Shown: positions 17,061 through 26,881, counted from the stretch's first letter. The stretch: DNA of 64,000 bases from Alphaproteobacteria bacterium (GCA_028285305.1 JANQPV010000044.1:310001-374000); one strand, 5' to 3'. Translations and numbers: made by a program. Notes: generated by a model not told the origin, from the letters alone.

Positions 17061-17121
17061 TATATTTAGCGACTGCGCTAAATATACTGGTATCTTTAAT
17101 ATTTAGCAAGCTCGCTAATAA
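17061..17121. promoter_or_regulatory. Tandem palindromic operators upstream of the ABM-ArsR operon
   Basis: The first site is a perfect inverted repeat with 11-bp arms, TATATTTAGCG (17061-17071) and CGCTAAATATA (17076-17086), around ACTG. A second, imperfect copy has TATTTAGC (17100-17107) and GCTAATA (17114-17120). The shared half-site TATTTAGC and the spacing of about 39 bases suggest two regulator dimers on one promoter, most simply the ArsR protein encoded in the operon. Confidence 0.75.
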
Positions 17122-17357
17122 TTTGGGGTTCTGAGACTGTTTGCCCTCTCAGACGGCAAGAGGCATTTCAGTGCCTGAATTATGGGACACAAAAGCAAAA
17201 GATGGCGCGGGCGTCATTTTCGCTGGTGAGGGCGGGCAAAATAGAGTAGAACTAGCACCCACTGTTGGGGAGAGGGCCCGGCGTCGGCAATCGGTTTTTC
17301 ACCAGGCCTTAAGGCAAATCCGATTAAGGGTCGTGAGCCAAATCCAGAGGATAGAAG

Positions 17358-18638
17358 ATGAGCATCGCTGAAGACCAAAGTCTCCCTGAAGAAGAATTCG
17401 TTCCCATGAGCACGCCGGAGGTGGACCCTTGGTCCTTGCCGCTGGAAGAAATCGACATGAGCTATGGCCCTCTCTTTCGAGATCAAAAGCATTTCGAATA
17501 CTTCCGCCGTCTGCGTCAGGAGGACCCGGTCCACTTGTATGAGAAGAATCCGGATATCGGACCCTATTGGTCGATTACAAAGTACAAAGACATTATGGAA
17601 GTGGATACCAACCACAAAGTCTTTTCGTCCGAGCCTTCCATTGTATTGATCGATGAGATCTTGCAGGAACAGCAGGCGCCTATGTTCATCGCGATGGATG
17701 AACCCAAGCACGGTATTCAGAGGAAAACCGTCTCCCCGGCTGTGACACCCTTTCGATTGAGCGAGTTGGAAGGCCTTATCCGTGAGCGGACATCGAGTGT
17801 TCTTGACGGACTGCCGATCGGTAAGCCGTTCAATTGGGTCGATGAGGTCTCGATCGAACTTACAACGCGCATGCTTGCAACTCTTTTTGACTTTCCGTTT
17901 GAGGACCGCCGTAAGCTGACCTTTTGGTCTGATATCGCAACATCGCCTCCCGGCCTCATTTGGTCGGAAGAAGAGCGGATGGAGCATTTGCTGGAGTGTT
18001 TGAACACGTTCACCACGCTCTTCAAGGACCGCCAATTCGAAGGAAATGAAAGCCAGGACTTTATTTCCTTGCTGGCGAATAGTCCGGATACCCGGGATAT
18101 GGACGGGGTCGAACTCTTAGGCAATCTGATCCTTTTGATCGTTGGGGGCAACGATACCACGCGGAACTCCATGTCGGGCGGTGTTTGGTTCATGCACCAA
18201 AATCCGGATCAATTCGCAAAGCTGAAGAACGATCCGAGCCTCATTCCCAATGCGGTTTCCGAGATCATCCGCTATCAGACGCCGTTGTCTTATATGCGGC
18301 GTACCGCCTTAGAAGATGTAGAGATTGGCGGTAAGCTGATCAAAAAAGGCGACAAGATTGCCATGTGGTATGCCTCCGGCAATCGGGATGAAGACGAAAT
18401 CGAAAATCCAGACGATTTCATTATCGACCGGCCCAATGCGCGTCATCATATGGCGTTCGGCTACGGCATCCATCGCTGCCTCGGGAACCGGGTAGCCGAA
18501 GCTCAACTGCGGATCGTTTGGGAAGAGATCCTAGAGCGCTTTGAGCGGCTGGAAGTCATCGGTGAACCGGAGCGGCTGGAAAACAGTTTCGTGCACGGCA
18601 TTACCGACTTGCAAGTCGTGTTGCATCCCAAGCAGTAA
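17358..18638 (+). CDS. Cytochrome P450, CYP153-like alkane/fatty-acid terminal hydroxylase
   Basis: The 426-residue soluble P450 has the heme loop FGYGIHRCLG with Cys374 as iron ligand, the I-helix GGNDTT at 263-268 and the ExxR helix Glu302-Arg305. Segments such as LLIVGGNDTTRNSMSGG, MWYASGNRDE and VHGITDLQVVL closely resemble CYP153 proteins, bacterial omega-hydroxylases of alkanes, fatty acids and some terpenes. Members need a ferredoxin and ferredoxin reductase, neither of which is adjacent here. The product would be a primary alcohol, a possible substrate of the PQQ dehydrogenase at 57-59 kb. Confidence 0.93.
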   Translation: MSIAEDQSLPEEEFVPMSTPEVDPWSLPLEEIDMSYGPLFRDQKHFEYFRRLRQEDPVHLYEKNPDIGPYWSITKYKDIMEVDTNHKVFSSEPSIVLIDEILQEQQAPMFIAMDEPKHGIQRKTVSPAVTPFRLSELEGLIRERTSSVLDGLPIGKPFNWVDEVSIELTTRMLATLFDFPFEDRRKLTFWSDIATSPPGLIWSEEERMEHLLECLNTFTTLFKDRQFEGNESQDFISLLANSPDTRDMDGVELLGNLILLIVGGNDTTRNSMSGGVWFMHQNPDQFAKLKNDPSLIPNAVSEIIRYQTPLSYMRRTALEDVEIGGKLIKKGDKIAMWYASGNRDEDEIENPDDFIIDRPNARHHMAFGYGIHRCLGNRVAEAQLRIVWEEILERFERLEVIGEPERLENSFVHGITDLQVVLHPKQ

Positions 18639-18639
18639 C

Positions 18640-19518
18640 TCACGTCAATGACGTCTCGAAGAGAGCCAGCAGGCGGGACCAGGCCCGTTCCGCCTGTGCT
18701 TCGTTGTAGACGCGGGAGTCCGGGGGGCACCAGCCATGCAGCGCGCCCTCATAGACCTCTATCTCTGCTGGCAGTCCGGCCTTGTCATATTCCGTGCGCA
18801 GAATTTTCTTCGTTTCCGGTTCCTTTTCGTCGTCATTCTCCGCTATCGCAAAGAGGAAACTTGCCTTCATTTGCGGGATGAGGAGATGCGGACTGTCGGG
18901 GCCGTCGACGACAAGGCGCCCGCCATGAAAGGAGGCGCCGGCTCCGATCCGGTCCGGCACAGCTGCGGCGGTGAACATCGTGAACGGGCCGCCCATGCAA
19001 TAGCCCATTACGCCCATCTGCCGTGATGTATCCACCGCAGGCTGAGCGTCCAAAAACTGAACAAGAGCCCCGGCATCGCTCATCGTTGTTTGCTTGGACA
19101 ATGCCATCGCGAGGGGAAGGACAATGTCCCGGGTCTCTTGGTCCTGGAAGCTGGCGCCTTCAGCGACGACAGGCGCCTTTGCTTCTCGGTAATAGGGATT
19201 GATCACAAGGACCGCATATCCAGATTGGGCCAGCCGCTTTGCCATTGCACGAAACGCAGGGCGCAAACTCAAAACATCTGGCCAGATGATGACGCCCGGG
19301 TGTTTTCCGTTTGCCGGATGAACGAAATAGCAGTCTGCTGTGCCGTCGGGCGTGGGAACGTTGACTTCGGATTCCGTTACTTCGGCTGCGTTTGCGGGGA
19401 CGGGGAGCATGAGCGCCAGTGTGGCGGCGGCTGAGCCCGATGTAAACGTCCGTCGTGAGAGCTGCCCCGTTTTCTCCAAATAGGCATTGGCGTCTTCTAC
19501 CGTTTTTTCGTTGCACAT
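18640..19518 (-). CDS. Dienelactone hydrolase family protein, Tat-targeted
   Basis: This roughly 292-residue alpha/beta-hydrolase has the dienelactone hydrolase triad: a Cys nucleophile in GVMGYCMGG, Asp in AIAENDDE and His in ALHGWC. The N-terminus contains SRRTFTSGSAAATLALMLPVPANA, a twin-arginine signal preceded by an unusually long polar region, so the enzyme is probably periplasmic. ATG 19518 is chosen because a GGGGGAG ribosome site precedes it. It converges on the P450 gene with one base between stop codons. Confidence 0.88.
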   Translation of the reverse strand: MCNEKTVEDANAYLEKTGQLSRRTFTSGSAAATLALMLPVPANAAEVTESEVNVPTPDGTADCYFVHPANGKHPGVIIWPDVLSLRPAFRAMAKRLAQSGYAVLVINPYYREAKAPVVAEGASFQDQETRDIVLPLAMALSKQTTMSDAGALVQFLDAQPAVDTSRQMGVMGYCMGGPFTMFTAAAVPDRIGAGASFHGGRLVVDGPDSPHLLIPQMKASFLFAIAENDDEKEPETKKILRTEYDKAGLPAEIEVYEGALHGWCPPDSRVYNEAQAERAWSRLLALFETSLT

Positions 19519-19630
19519 GATTTTCTCCCCCTTGAAGCTCAAGCTATGCTGCTAAATTGGTCGATCTAACTCAAGTGGGAAAGACCGCTGAAGCCGTCCG
19601 TCGCGAAAAAGTGTTTCCAAAAAGAAGCGT

Positions 19631-22600
19631 TCAAACTCTCCTCAAATCCAAAGTCAGAGGATAGTCGGGATGAGGCGTGTACGGTGTGATTGTCGTTCCT
19701 TCCGGGGAATGACCGAACGGAACGAATCTTGATTTCAATCGGCTTTCCGCTTCGCGGTCGTTGATCGGACGGAGCTCCGAGTTGCGCCCGCCGGGATGGC
19801 CAGTATAGATCGTGCACCCGGCAACCGCCCGTGCGTTATATCTGTCATAGACATCGAATGTGAGAGGGGTGTGTGCCGGGATCGTAGGATGGAGACAATA
19901 ACCGGGCAACCACGTGCGATAGCGTATGCCAGCGACTTGAGTGTCGCCTCTCTCTGTCCTCTGCAGAGGCAGCTTGTGGGTGTTGCACAGGACGGCATAC
20001 CGATCGCTCAGTTCGCCGCGCACTTGAACTTGAACTCTGTCGAGAGAGGCATCGACAAATCGTGATGTGCCCGACGGTACGTTTTCTTCGCCGAGGACAG
20101 GCCACGGTTCCAGCGCGGCCCTGATCTCCAGCTCGACCCCTTCGTGCGCGAGACGCCCGAGCACCGGAAAGCGAAACTCAAACTGAGGCTCGAACCAAGC
20201 CGCGTGAAACTCGGTGCCCAGATGACGGCTGAGATCGCCAAGAACAGCCAAGAAGTCTTGCCACACAAAGTGCGGCAAAAGGAAACGATCGTGCAGATGG
20301 GTCCCGAAGCGAATGAGGTGTTCTGTGTACGGTCTTTCCCAAAAGCGAGCAATCAAGGCTTTCAACAGAAGTTGCTGTGCCAAGCTCATGCGGGGATGTG
20401 GCGGCATTTCGAAACCACGAAACTCAACCAGTCCCAATCGGCCCGCGGGTCCGTCCGGGGAATAGAGTTTATCGATGCAGATTTCCGCCCGGTGCGTGTT
20501 CCCCGTTACATCCACAAGAAGATTGCGGAAAAGTCGGTCGGTCAGCCAAGGCGGAATCGTCTGCTCACTGTCTGAAAATGGATCAGGCACTTGATTGAGG
20601 GCGATCTCCATTTCATACAAGGTTTCATCGCGCGCCTCATCTAGCCTCGGGGCTTGGCTTGTCGGTCCAATAAAGATGCCGGAGAATAAGTAGCTGAGAG
20701 AGGGGTGGTTCTGCCAATAGCGGATTAAGGAGCCCAAAAGGTCCGGACGCCGCAAGAAGGGGCTGTCTTCAGGCACGGCTGCGCCAAGCACCATATGATT
20801 TCCACCGCCCGATCCGGTGCGGCGGCCGTCTACGGAATAGGTGGACGCATCAAGGCCCAGAGACCGCGCGGCGTCATACAAAGTCTCAGTAATTTCCACC
20901 TGTTCCTGCCAGTTGGCCGCCGGGTGAATGTTGACTTCCAGAACCCCCGGGTCGGGCGTGACTTTGATCAGGCCGAGACGCGTATCTGGGGGCGGAGGAT
21001 AACCTTCGATATGGACCGGCATTTGAAGCCTTTCTGCGGTGTCTTCGATTGCGTTGATCAAATCGACGAACTCTTCCGCAGACTGCACAGGCGGAAGGAA
21101 AACGCACAAGCGGCCGTTTCGCGGTTCAATGGTTAGCGCAGTGCGGATGGCGAAGCCGCCGGCGGAAAAGATCTCCCCAGGTTGAATGTCATCATAGGCG
21201 ATCCAATCGTCTTCCTCTCCGATTGGAAGCCAATCGGCCGGTGCGCCCGATGGTGCGCCGGCCGGGTGTGGTGCATATGAAGTTCCGTTTGCAAACCCGT
21301 TTAGGGGATCCGATGTCATTGTCTGAAATCTGGGGCCGTCGCTCTGCCAGGGTCGCCGACGTTCGAAGGGGTCACGGGGAATGACATGGGGGTATTCGTG
21401 ATCAGGTATGTATCTCAATGAACTCAAAGGGAGACGAAATCCCGCGGGACTGTCGCCGGGCTTGAGAAACAGAAACCCGCGCCGGGTGCGCCATTTTTCG
21501 CTATGCCATCGGAACCGAGTCCGTCCGGCCATCCGGTGGCGGCTTTGTTGGGCCTGGATGGGAAGAACGAAAGAGGCGGGTGTGTTGAGGCCGCGATCGA
21601 AGACGGAAGCCAGGCCAGCGCGCTCGACCGGGTCTTCCAACCGGTTGTCGGAGGGATCAAGATTGGGTGCGAGTTGACGCTCGCGAAGTAAGTACTCGGC
21701 TGCGTCCTCATAGGCAGGTGTAACGAAGTCCCTGTCGATGAGGAGTTCGTCGCACAGTCCATGGATGAAGCGCTCGGCTTCCGCGTGAGTGGCGGGCTGG
21801 GCCATTCCTGACTCAGGCGCGATGAGCGAGCCGTTCTGCCAGAGGGGTGAACCATCGCGCCGCCAATAGAGACTGAAAGCCCATCGGGGCAAGGGTTCGC
21901 CGGGATACCATTTTCCTTGGCCATAATGGAGAACTCCGCCTGGCGCGAAAGCGTCTCTCAGCTTGCGGATCAGCTTGTCTGCATAGTCCCTTTTTGTTGG
22001 TCCCGTTGCGTCAATGGTCCATTCGGGCGCGTCACGGTCATCTGCGGCAAGAAATGTGGGCTCGCCCCCTATGGTCAGCCGAACATCTCCTTGACGCAGT
22101 CTCTCATCGACCTTCTGGCCTGCCTGATAGATTTGCTTCCATTCGTGTTCTGAGTATGGAAGCGATACGCGCGGGGTTTCCGTGATGCGTGTGACTCTCA
22201 TGTCGAATGAAAAGTCCACGTTGCACTCGCCGATGGCACCGGAAATGGGGGCCGCGCTTTGCGGTGCGGGCGTTGCCGCAAGGGGGATGTGACCTTCACC
22301 GGCGAACAGACCTGACGTCGGGTCCAATCCGACCCATCCTGCGCCGGGAAGGAATGCTTCCGTCCAAGCATGAAGGTCGGTGAAGTCTGCTTCGGGACCC
22401 ATTGGTCCGTCGATCGGAACTTCGTCGGCCTTGAGCTGAATCAAATAGCCTGACACAAACCGTGCGGCGATCCCGAGATGGCGCAAGACATGCACCAACA
22501 GCCAGGCGCTGTCCCTGCAAGAGCCCGAACGCTTTGAAAGCGTTTCTTCAGGTGTCTGAACACCAGGCTCCATGCGGATTAAATACCTGACCTCTCGCTC

Positions 22601-23056
22601 GATTTGTTGATTCAAATCAACCAAAAAGTCAACAGTTCTTGATCTGTTGACGTTGATCGCCGCAACGAAATCTTCAAAGAGCGGGCCTTGATAACCCGTC
22701 TCTAGATAAGGTGAAAGATCTTGCTCGAGACTTGCATCGTAGACGAATGGAAAATCTTCTGCGTGTTCTTCGAGAAAGAAGTTGAAAGGGTCAATGGACT
22801 CGATTCTTGCGAGCAGGTCGACCTCAATTTTGAGGTGATCAATTTTGTCTGGGAAAACGAATCTCGCCAGATAATTCCCAAACGGATCTTGTTGCCAATT
22901 TACATAATGCTCCTTTGGTGAAACTTGAAGGGCGTAACTTTGGATCGGAGTCTTGCAATGTGGTGCCGGACGCAGGCGAACAGATTGAGGGCCCACGGAC
23001 ACATGTCGATCGTATGTGTAGGACGTCGAGTGCGTTAACGCTGTCACAATTGTCAC
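19631..23056 (-). CDS. Large transglutaminase-like protein with C-terminal DUF2126
   Basis: The protein of about 1,141 residues starts with the bacterial transglutaminase N-terminal beta domain (SVGPQSVRLRPAPHCKTPIQSY). A transglutaminase-like protease core follows with Cys180 (SGSCRDSAW), His229 (DLHAWTEAF) and Asp245 (GLDPTSG). The long remainder is DUF2126 (GGEPTFLAADDRDAPEWTIDA, SVDGRRTGSGGGNHMVLG, FRGFEMPPHPRMSLAQQLLLKAL). GTG 23056 is chosen because MTIVTALTHSTSYTYDR then aligns with the usual family start and AGGAAG lies six bases upstream. It diverges from the ATP-grasp gene, and together they form the Anbu-type gene neighbourhood. Confidence 0.92.
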   Translation of the reverse strand: MTIVTALTHSTSYTYDRHVSVGPQSVRLRPAPHCKTPIQSYALQVSPKEHYVNWQQDPFGNYLARFVFPDKIDHLKIEVDLLARIESIDPFNFFLEEHAEDFPFVYDASLEQDLSPYLETGYQGPLFEDFVAAINVNRSRTVDFLVDLNQQIEREVRYLIRMEPGVQTPEETLSKRSGSCRDSAWLLVHVLRHLGIAARFVSGYLIQLKADEVPIDGPMGPEADFTDLHAWTEAFLPGAGWVGLDPTSGLFAGEGHIPLAATPAPQSAAPISGAIGECNVDFSFDMRVTRITETPRVSLPYSEHEWKQIYQAGQKVDERLRQGDVRLTIGGEPTFLAADDRDAPEWTIDATGPTKRDYADKLIRKLRDAFAPGGVLHYGQGKWYPGEPLPRWAFSLYWRRDGSPLWQNGSLIAPESGMAQPATHAEAERFIHGLCDELLIDRDFVTPAYEDAAEYLLRERQLAPNLDPSDNRLEDPVERAGLASVFDRGLNTPASFVLPIQAQQSRHRMAGRTRFRWHSEKWRTRRGFLFLKPGDSPAGFRLPLSSLRYIPDHEYPHVIPRDPFERRRPWQSDGPRFQTMTSDPLNGFANGTSYAPHPAGAPSGAPADWLPIGEEDDWIAYDDIQPGEIFSAGGFAIRTALTIEPRNGRLCVFLPPVQSAEEFVDLINAIEDTAERLQMPVHIEGYPPPPDTRLGLIKVTPDPGVLEVNIHPAANWQEQVEITETLYDAARSLGLDASTYSVDGRRTGSGGGNHMVLGAAVPEDSPFLRRPDLLGSLIRYWQNHPSLSYLFSGIFIGPTSQAPRLDEARDETLYEMEIALNQVPDPFSDSEQTIPPWLTDRLFRNLLVDVTGNTHRAEICIDKLYSPDGPAGRLGLVEFRGFEMPPHPRMSLAQQLLLKALIARFWERPYTEHLIRFGTHLHDRFLLPHFVWQDFLAVLGDLSRHLGTEFHAAWFEPQFEFRFPVLGRLAHEGVELEIRAALEPWPVLGEENVPSGTSRFVDASLDRVQVQVRGELSDRYAVLCNTHKLPLQRTERGDTQVAGIRYRTWLPGYCLHPTIPAHTPLTFDVYDRYNARAVAGCTIYTGHPGGRNSELRPINDREAESRLKSRFVPFGHSPEGTTITPYTPHPDYPLTLDLRRV

Positions 23057-23356
23057 GAAAGACTTCCTCATAAACTGAACAGAAAAGGAGGCGGGCATGA
23101 CCGCCGTGCGAGACTATCTTCAGCATTTGACCGCCAAGCAATACTCCTTGCATTCGGAATGGGCAGGGATGAACAAGCCGAAAGCTTGCGGTCAGAATTG
23201 CCCAATGTTTGATCAGGCTTGGCAGATTCTTCATCGAACGTCGACAATCGGGGCTCGCCCAAAATCCGATCTTAACTTTGTGAGACATGGCCGAATGACG
23301 CTGTGCAACATACGCTGAGAGAAGTTTATCCTTAAACAAAGAGCAGGAGTGAGATT
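23057..23356. other. Divergent intergenic region of the Anbu locus
   Basis: This 300-base gap separates the transglutaminase (minus) and ATP-grasp (plus) genes and should hold both promoters. On the plus strand a strong AAAAGGAGG site precedes an ATG at 23097 that opens a 73-codon frame with no recognised features. I do not call it a gene. Confidence 0.4.
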
Positions 23357-24856
23357 GTGACGCTTGGAACCGGCATACCGAAGGAGGGGGATCTAACAGG
23401 TGTGTCCGCGTCGTCAAAAGTGCACAACGTTTCGAAGTCTTCGTATGACGGTGCCTTTAATGAAATGCGTTCGAACGGTCAGATCCGCAATCTCTATGAA
23501 AATGTTCACCGCTGGATCAACGAGCAAGGGGTCGGAACCCTCCTTTCTAAGACTGAGGAGGCCGAAGCCCTCTTTCGCAGAATTGGCATTACGTTTGCGG
23601 TTTATGGAGCAAATAGTGACCCGGAGCGTTTGATTCCCTTCGATCTTGTTCCCAGGATCTTTGACGCAAGCGAGTGGGAGCGGCTCAGTCAGGGCGTAGC
23701 GCAGAGAGCTCTGGCGTTGAATGCATTCCTGAAAGATGTCTACTCAAACGGGGAGATCTTAAAAGCGGGTATTGTGCCAGAAAGTGCTGTGAGCCACTCA
23801 GCCGGATATCTTGATCTCATGAAGGACTTTAATCCGCCGGGAGATGTTTACACGCACATCGTTGGGACCGATTTGGTTCGTACTTCGCGTGATACGTTCC
23901 TGGTGCTGGAGGATAATTGCCGGACTCCGTCGGGCGTTTCTTACATGCTTGAAAATCGGGAAATCATGGTACGGATGTTTCCCGAGCTTGTTGCCGGCGA
24001 TGCCATTCAGCCCGTGAACTCTTATCCGCAGTTGTTGCGGCGAGCACTGGAATGGGTGAAGCCGGCCAAATGTGGCGGACGTCCATCCATCGTGTTGCTC
24101 AGCCCGGGACCTTACAACAGCGCCTATTATGAGCACTCGTTTCTGGCGGACGAAATGGGCATTGATGTTGTTGAAGGGGCTGATCTTTTTGTCGATGGCG
24201 ATCTTGTGTGGATGCGGACGACGGAGGGGCCGCGACGGGTTGATGTGATTTATCGCCGGATCGACGATGATTTTTTGGATCCGGCTCAGTTTAACCCTGA
24301 GTCCGTGTTGGGTGTACGCAATCTTATGGACGCCTACAAAGCAGGCGGTGTTACCATCGCAAACGCCCCTGGAACCGGGATTGCCGATAACAAAGCCATC
24401 TATCCGTACGTACCGGATATGATCCGATTCTATTTAGGCGAGGAGCCTCTCTTAGACAATGTTGAAACGTGGCGATGTTCCGAGCCCAGTCAATGCCAAC
24501 ATGTAATTGAAAATTTGAGTGATCTGGTGGTGAAGCGGGTGGATGGATCGGGAGGGTACGGCATGCTGATCGGCCCAAAGGCGACAGCTCAAGAAAAGCA
24601 GGACTTCGTAGAGAGACTCAGGCGGAAACCGGAGGACTTTATCGCACAGCCGACACTCGCGCTGTCCACATGCCCGGTCTTGGTTGAGGAAGGTTTGGCT
24701 CCCCGCCATGTGGATTTTCGACCCTTTGCAATTGTTGGAGATGGCGTGGAACTGGTGCCCGGCGGCTTGACCCGAGTTGCTCTGAAGGATGGGTCCTTGG
24801 TGGTCAATTCCAGTCAAGGCGGGGGCGTGAAAGACACATGGGTCTTGGCTTCTTAG
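23357..24856 (+). CDS. Circularly permuted ATP-grasp protein (DUF404/DUF407)
   Basis: The 499-residue protein matches the circularly permuted ATP-grasp type 2 family: RIGITFAVYGANSDPERLIPFDLVPRIF, LVRTSRDTFLVLEDNCRTPSGVSYMLENRE, a Tyr-rich SPGPYNSAYYEHSFLADEMG segment, and VKRVDGSGGYGMLIGPKAT. The family is predicted to ligate an amine or amino acid to a carboxylate using ATP. GTG 23357 has AGGAG seven bases upstream. The alpha-E gene follows 23 bases later, so they are probably one transcript. Confidence 0.93.
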   Translation: MTLGTGIPKEGDLTGVSASSKVHNVSKSSYDGAFNEMRSNGQIRNLYENVHRWINEQGVGTLLSKTEEAEALFRRIGITFAVYGANSDPERLIPFDLVPRIFDASEWERLSQGVAQRALALNAFLKDVYSNGEILKAGIVPESAVSHSAGYLDLMKDFNPPGDVYTHIVGTDLVRTSRDTFLVLEDNCRTPSGVSYMLENREIMVRMFPELVAGDAIQPVNSYPQLLRRALEWVKPAKCGGRPSIVLLSPGPYNSAYYEHSFLADEMGIDVVEGADLFVDGDLVWMRTTEGPRRVDVIYRRIDDDFLDPAQFNPESVLGVRNLMDAYKAGGVTIANAPGTGIADNKAIYPYVPDMIRFYLGEEPLLDNVETWRCSEPSQCQHVIENLSDLVVKRVDGSGGYGMLIGPKATAQEKQDFVERLRRKPEDFIAQPTLALSTCPVLVEEGLAPRHVDFRPFAIVGDGVELVPGGLTRVALKDGSLVVNSSQGGGVKDTWVLAS

Positions 24857-24879
24857 TTGTTCGCCTGCGTTAGATCATT

Positions 24880-25863
24880 GTGCTTAGCCGAACCGCAGAA
24901 AATCTCTATTGGATCTCCAGATATATGGAGAGGGCGGAACATACAGCGCGCCTCGTTGGTATGGCTTACCGCATGTCGGGACTGAAGGGCACATTTGGCG
25001 GAGAGACGTCGGAGTGGCACAGCATTCTTGACAGCTTGGGGTCCTTGCACCGCTTTGCGCCATCGGATTTAGACATTAATCAGCACAATGTTGCTCGATT
25101 TCTTATTCTCGATACGAATAACCCTTCAAGTGTGACTTGTTGCTTTGAGCAAGCTCGCCAAAACGCCAAAAGCAATCGTGCGGCCCTTTCGAGAGAAGTT
25201 TGGGAAGTGATCAACAGCGCTTGGGGGGACATACGGGTGATCTCGCAAGAAACCGTTTTCGGTGCAGCGCTGCCCACGCTGTTGGACTTGGTGATCCGGA
25301 CGGTGGCACTTTACCGAGGAACAATTGATGGATCGATCTTGCGGGACGATCGCTATGATTTTCTCCAGTTGGGCATTATGATCGAGCGTGCCGACAATGT
25401 GGCGCGCCTTCTTGATGTCTGTAATCAACGGGAAAAGAAGATCGCACAATCTGGTGACAAGGGCACGACTCATCATTGGATGACAGCTCTTCATGCGACA
25501 AGCTCAGTTCGAGCGTATTATGCATTATATAAAGATGATGTGTGTGCTGATCGGGTTTCCGACTTTTTTGTCTCTAATCGCGTCAATCCGCGTTCGCTGT
25601 ACTTCTGTGTCAAAAGTGTTGCCGTGCATCTGGTGCATTTAGAAGACAGATACCAGTTTCGGCCAGCGTGCTTGGGAAATGCAGAAGCGCTGCTTTCCTT
25701 CATTCAACAGGAGCCGGGAGGAGAGGGCCGTGCCAACGGGCTGACCGATTTTCTTGCTCGCTTTGTAGGCCTGAACGCAGCCCTCTCGGATCAAATTGCG
25801 CACGCTTTCGGGTTTCGGGATGCCAAAGGCGGCGTTGGGCCGGCTTCGGTGCTAGAGGGATGA
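24880..25863 (+). CDS. Alpha-E domain protein (DUF403)
   Basis: This 327-residue, almost entirely helical protein begins LSRTAENLYWISRYMERAEHTARLV, the signature of the bacterial alpha-E family, and contains YDFLQLGIMIERADNVARLLDV. These proteins are nearly always encoded next to circularly permuted ATP-grasp and transglutaminase-like genes. They are presumed to assist peptide synthesis or transfer, but no activity is established. The start is GTG, giving the same LSRTAEN N-terminus as the family. Confidence 0.93.
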   Translation: MLSRTAENLYWISRYMERAEHTARLVGMAYRMSGLKGTFGGETSEWHSILDSLGSLHRFAPSDLDINQHNVARFLILDTNNPSSVTCCFEQARQNAKSNRAALSREVWEVINSAWGDIRVISQETVFGAALPTLLDLVIRTVALYRGTIDGSILRDDRYDFLQLGIMIERADNVARLLDVCNQREKKIAQSGDKGTTHHWMTALHATSSVRAYYALYKDDVCADRVSDFFVSNRVNPRSLYFCVKSVAVHLVHLEDRYQFRPACLGNAEALLSFIQQEPGGEGRANGLTDFLARFVGLNAALSDQIAHAFGFRDAKGGVGPASVLEG

Positions 25864-26143
25864 CCAATATTTGTGCAGATTGATCCGATTGCGGCCGCTG
25901 GGGTGCATTTAGGATCATAAGGGCGCCTCTTTGTGGATAAGAGGGACTTTTCCGTTCGATCTTAAGATTCTTTCATCTGGCCGAGCTAGATACCCCTTAG
26001 AATTTTGGGGACATGTGGCTGGGAGCGTTGGCGCACGATGAGAATCTTTTTAAGTTCGAGCGGCAGCGTGCATCATTAAGACAGATTTGGTAGGGGAGAT
26101 GTCCGGAGCCATATACTCGTACTGGAGGGGCGAGCAGAACAAG

Positions 26144-26881
26144 ATGACTTATTGCGTTGCGCTTAAGCTCAAAGCGGGCCTCATCATGCTGTCCGATACG
26201 CGGACGAATGCGGGTATCGACAACGTATCCCAGTTTACCAAGATGTTCACGTGGCAGTGGCCCGATGACCGTGCAATCTGTCTGATGACGTCGGGCAATT
26301 TGTCGATTACGCAAAGCGTGATTAGTTTGCTTCAAGATAACATCGACAATCCGAAACCCGACATTAAGACACTTCAGAATGCTGAAACAATGTACCAGGT
26401 TGCCGAGATAGTCGGCGATGCGATGAAGTATGTGCAAGGACGGTTCGGCCCCGGCATCGGCGCGGCTGGTGAGGATTCTAGCGCATCGATTATCATCAGT
26501 GGTCAGAGGATCGGAGGCATTCCTAGATTGTTCTTGGTTTATACGTCCGGCAATTTCATTGAAACCACGCCGGATACCTGCTTTTTCCAGATTGGCGAGC
26601 ACAAATATGGCAAGCCCATCTTGGATCGGGTGATCAACTATGACACGTCTATCGAAGACGGTGTTATCGCGGCGCTGTTGTCGATGGATTCTACGCTTCG
26701 ATCCAACCTTTCAGTCGGAATGCCGTTGGATTTCGCCGTCATCCGTACAGATACCTATCGCTTTGAAGTCAAAAAACGGATTGAAGCAGACGATGAGAGT
26801 TTTCACCAACTGAGCCATGCCTGGTCGGATGCGCTGAAAAGCGGATTTAACCAAGTGCGGGGAATGTCCGTTTACCCCTAG
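26144..26881 (+). CDS. Anbu proteasome-like peptidase
   Basis: The 245-residue Ntn-hydrolase matches Anbu, the HslV/proteasome beta-subunit relative. Its start MTYCVALKLKAGLIMLSDTRTNAGIDNVSQFTKMF is nearly diagnostic, with Thr2 as the expected N-terminal nucleophile after Met removal. An upstream ATG and TTG in frame would add residues before this Thr, so ATG 26144 is preferred. Anbu assembles into open rings or spirals, and its natural substrates are not established. It follows the alpha-E gene by 280 bases. Its TAG stop lies in the first bases of a dispersed palindromic element. Confidence 0.92.
   Translation: MTYCVALKLKAGLIMLSDTRTNAGIDNVSQFTKMFTWQWPDDRAICLMTSGNLSITQSVISLLQDNIDNPKPDIKTLQNAETMYQVAEIVGDAMKYVQGRFGPGIGAAGEDSSASIIISGQRIGGIPRLFLVYTSGNFIETTPDTCFFQIGEHKYGKPILDRVINYDTSIEDGVIAALLSMDSTLRSNLSVGMPLDFAVIRTDTYRFEVKKRIEADDESFHQLSHAWSDALKSGFNQVRGMSVYP

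Noticed and set aside
23097-23318. Plus-strand 73-codon frame with a strong AAAAGGAGG site in the divergent Anbu intergenic region
   Set aside because: The ribosome site is good, but the peptide has no recognisable features. The ATG also overlaps upstream sequence of the divergent gene, so chance is likely.
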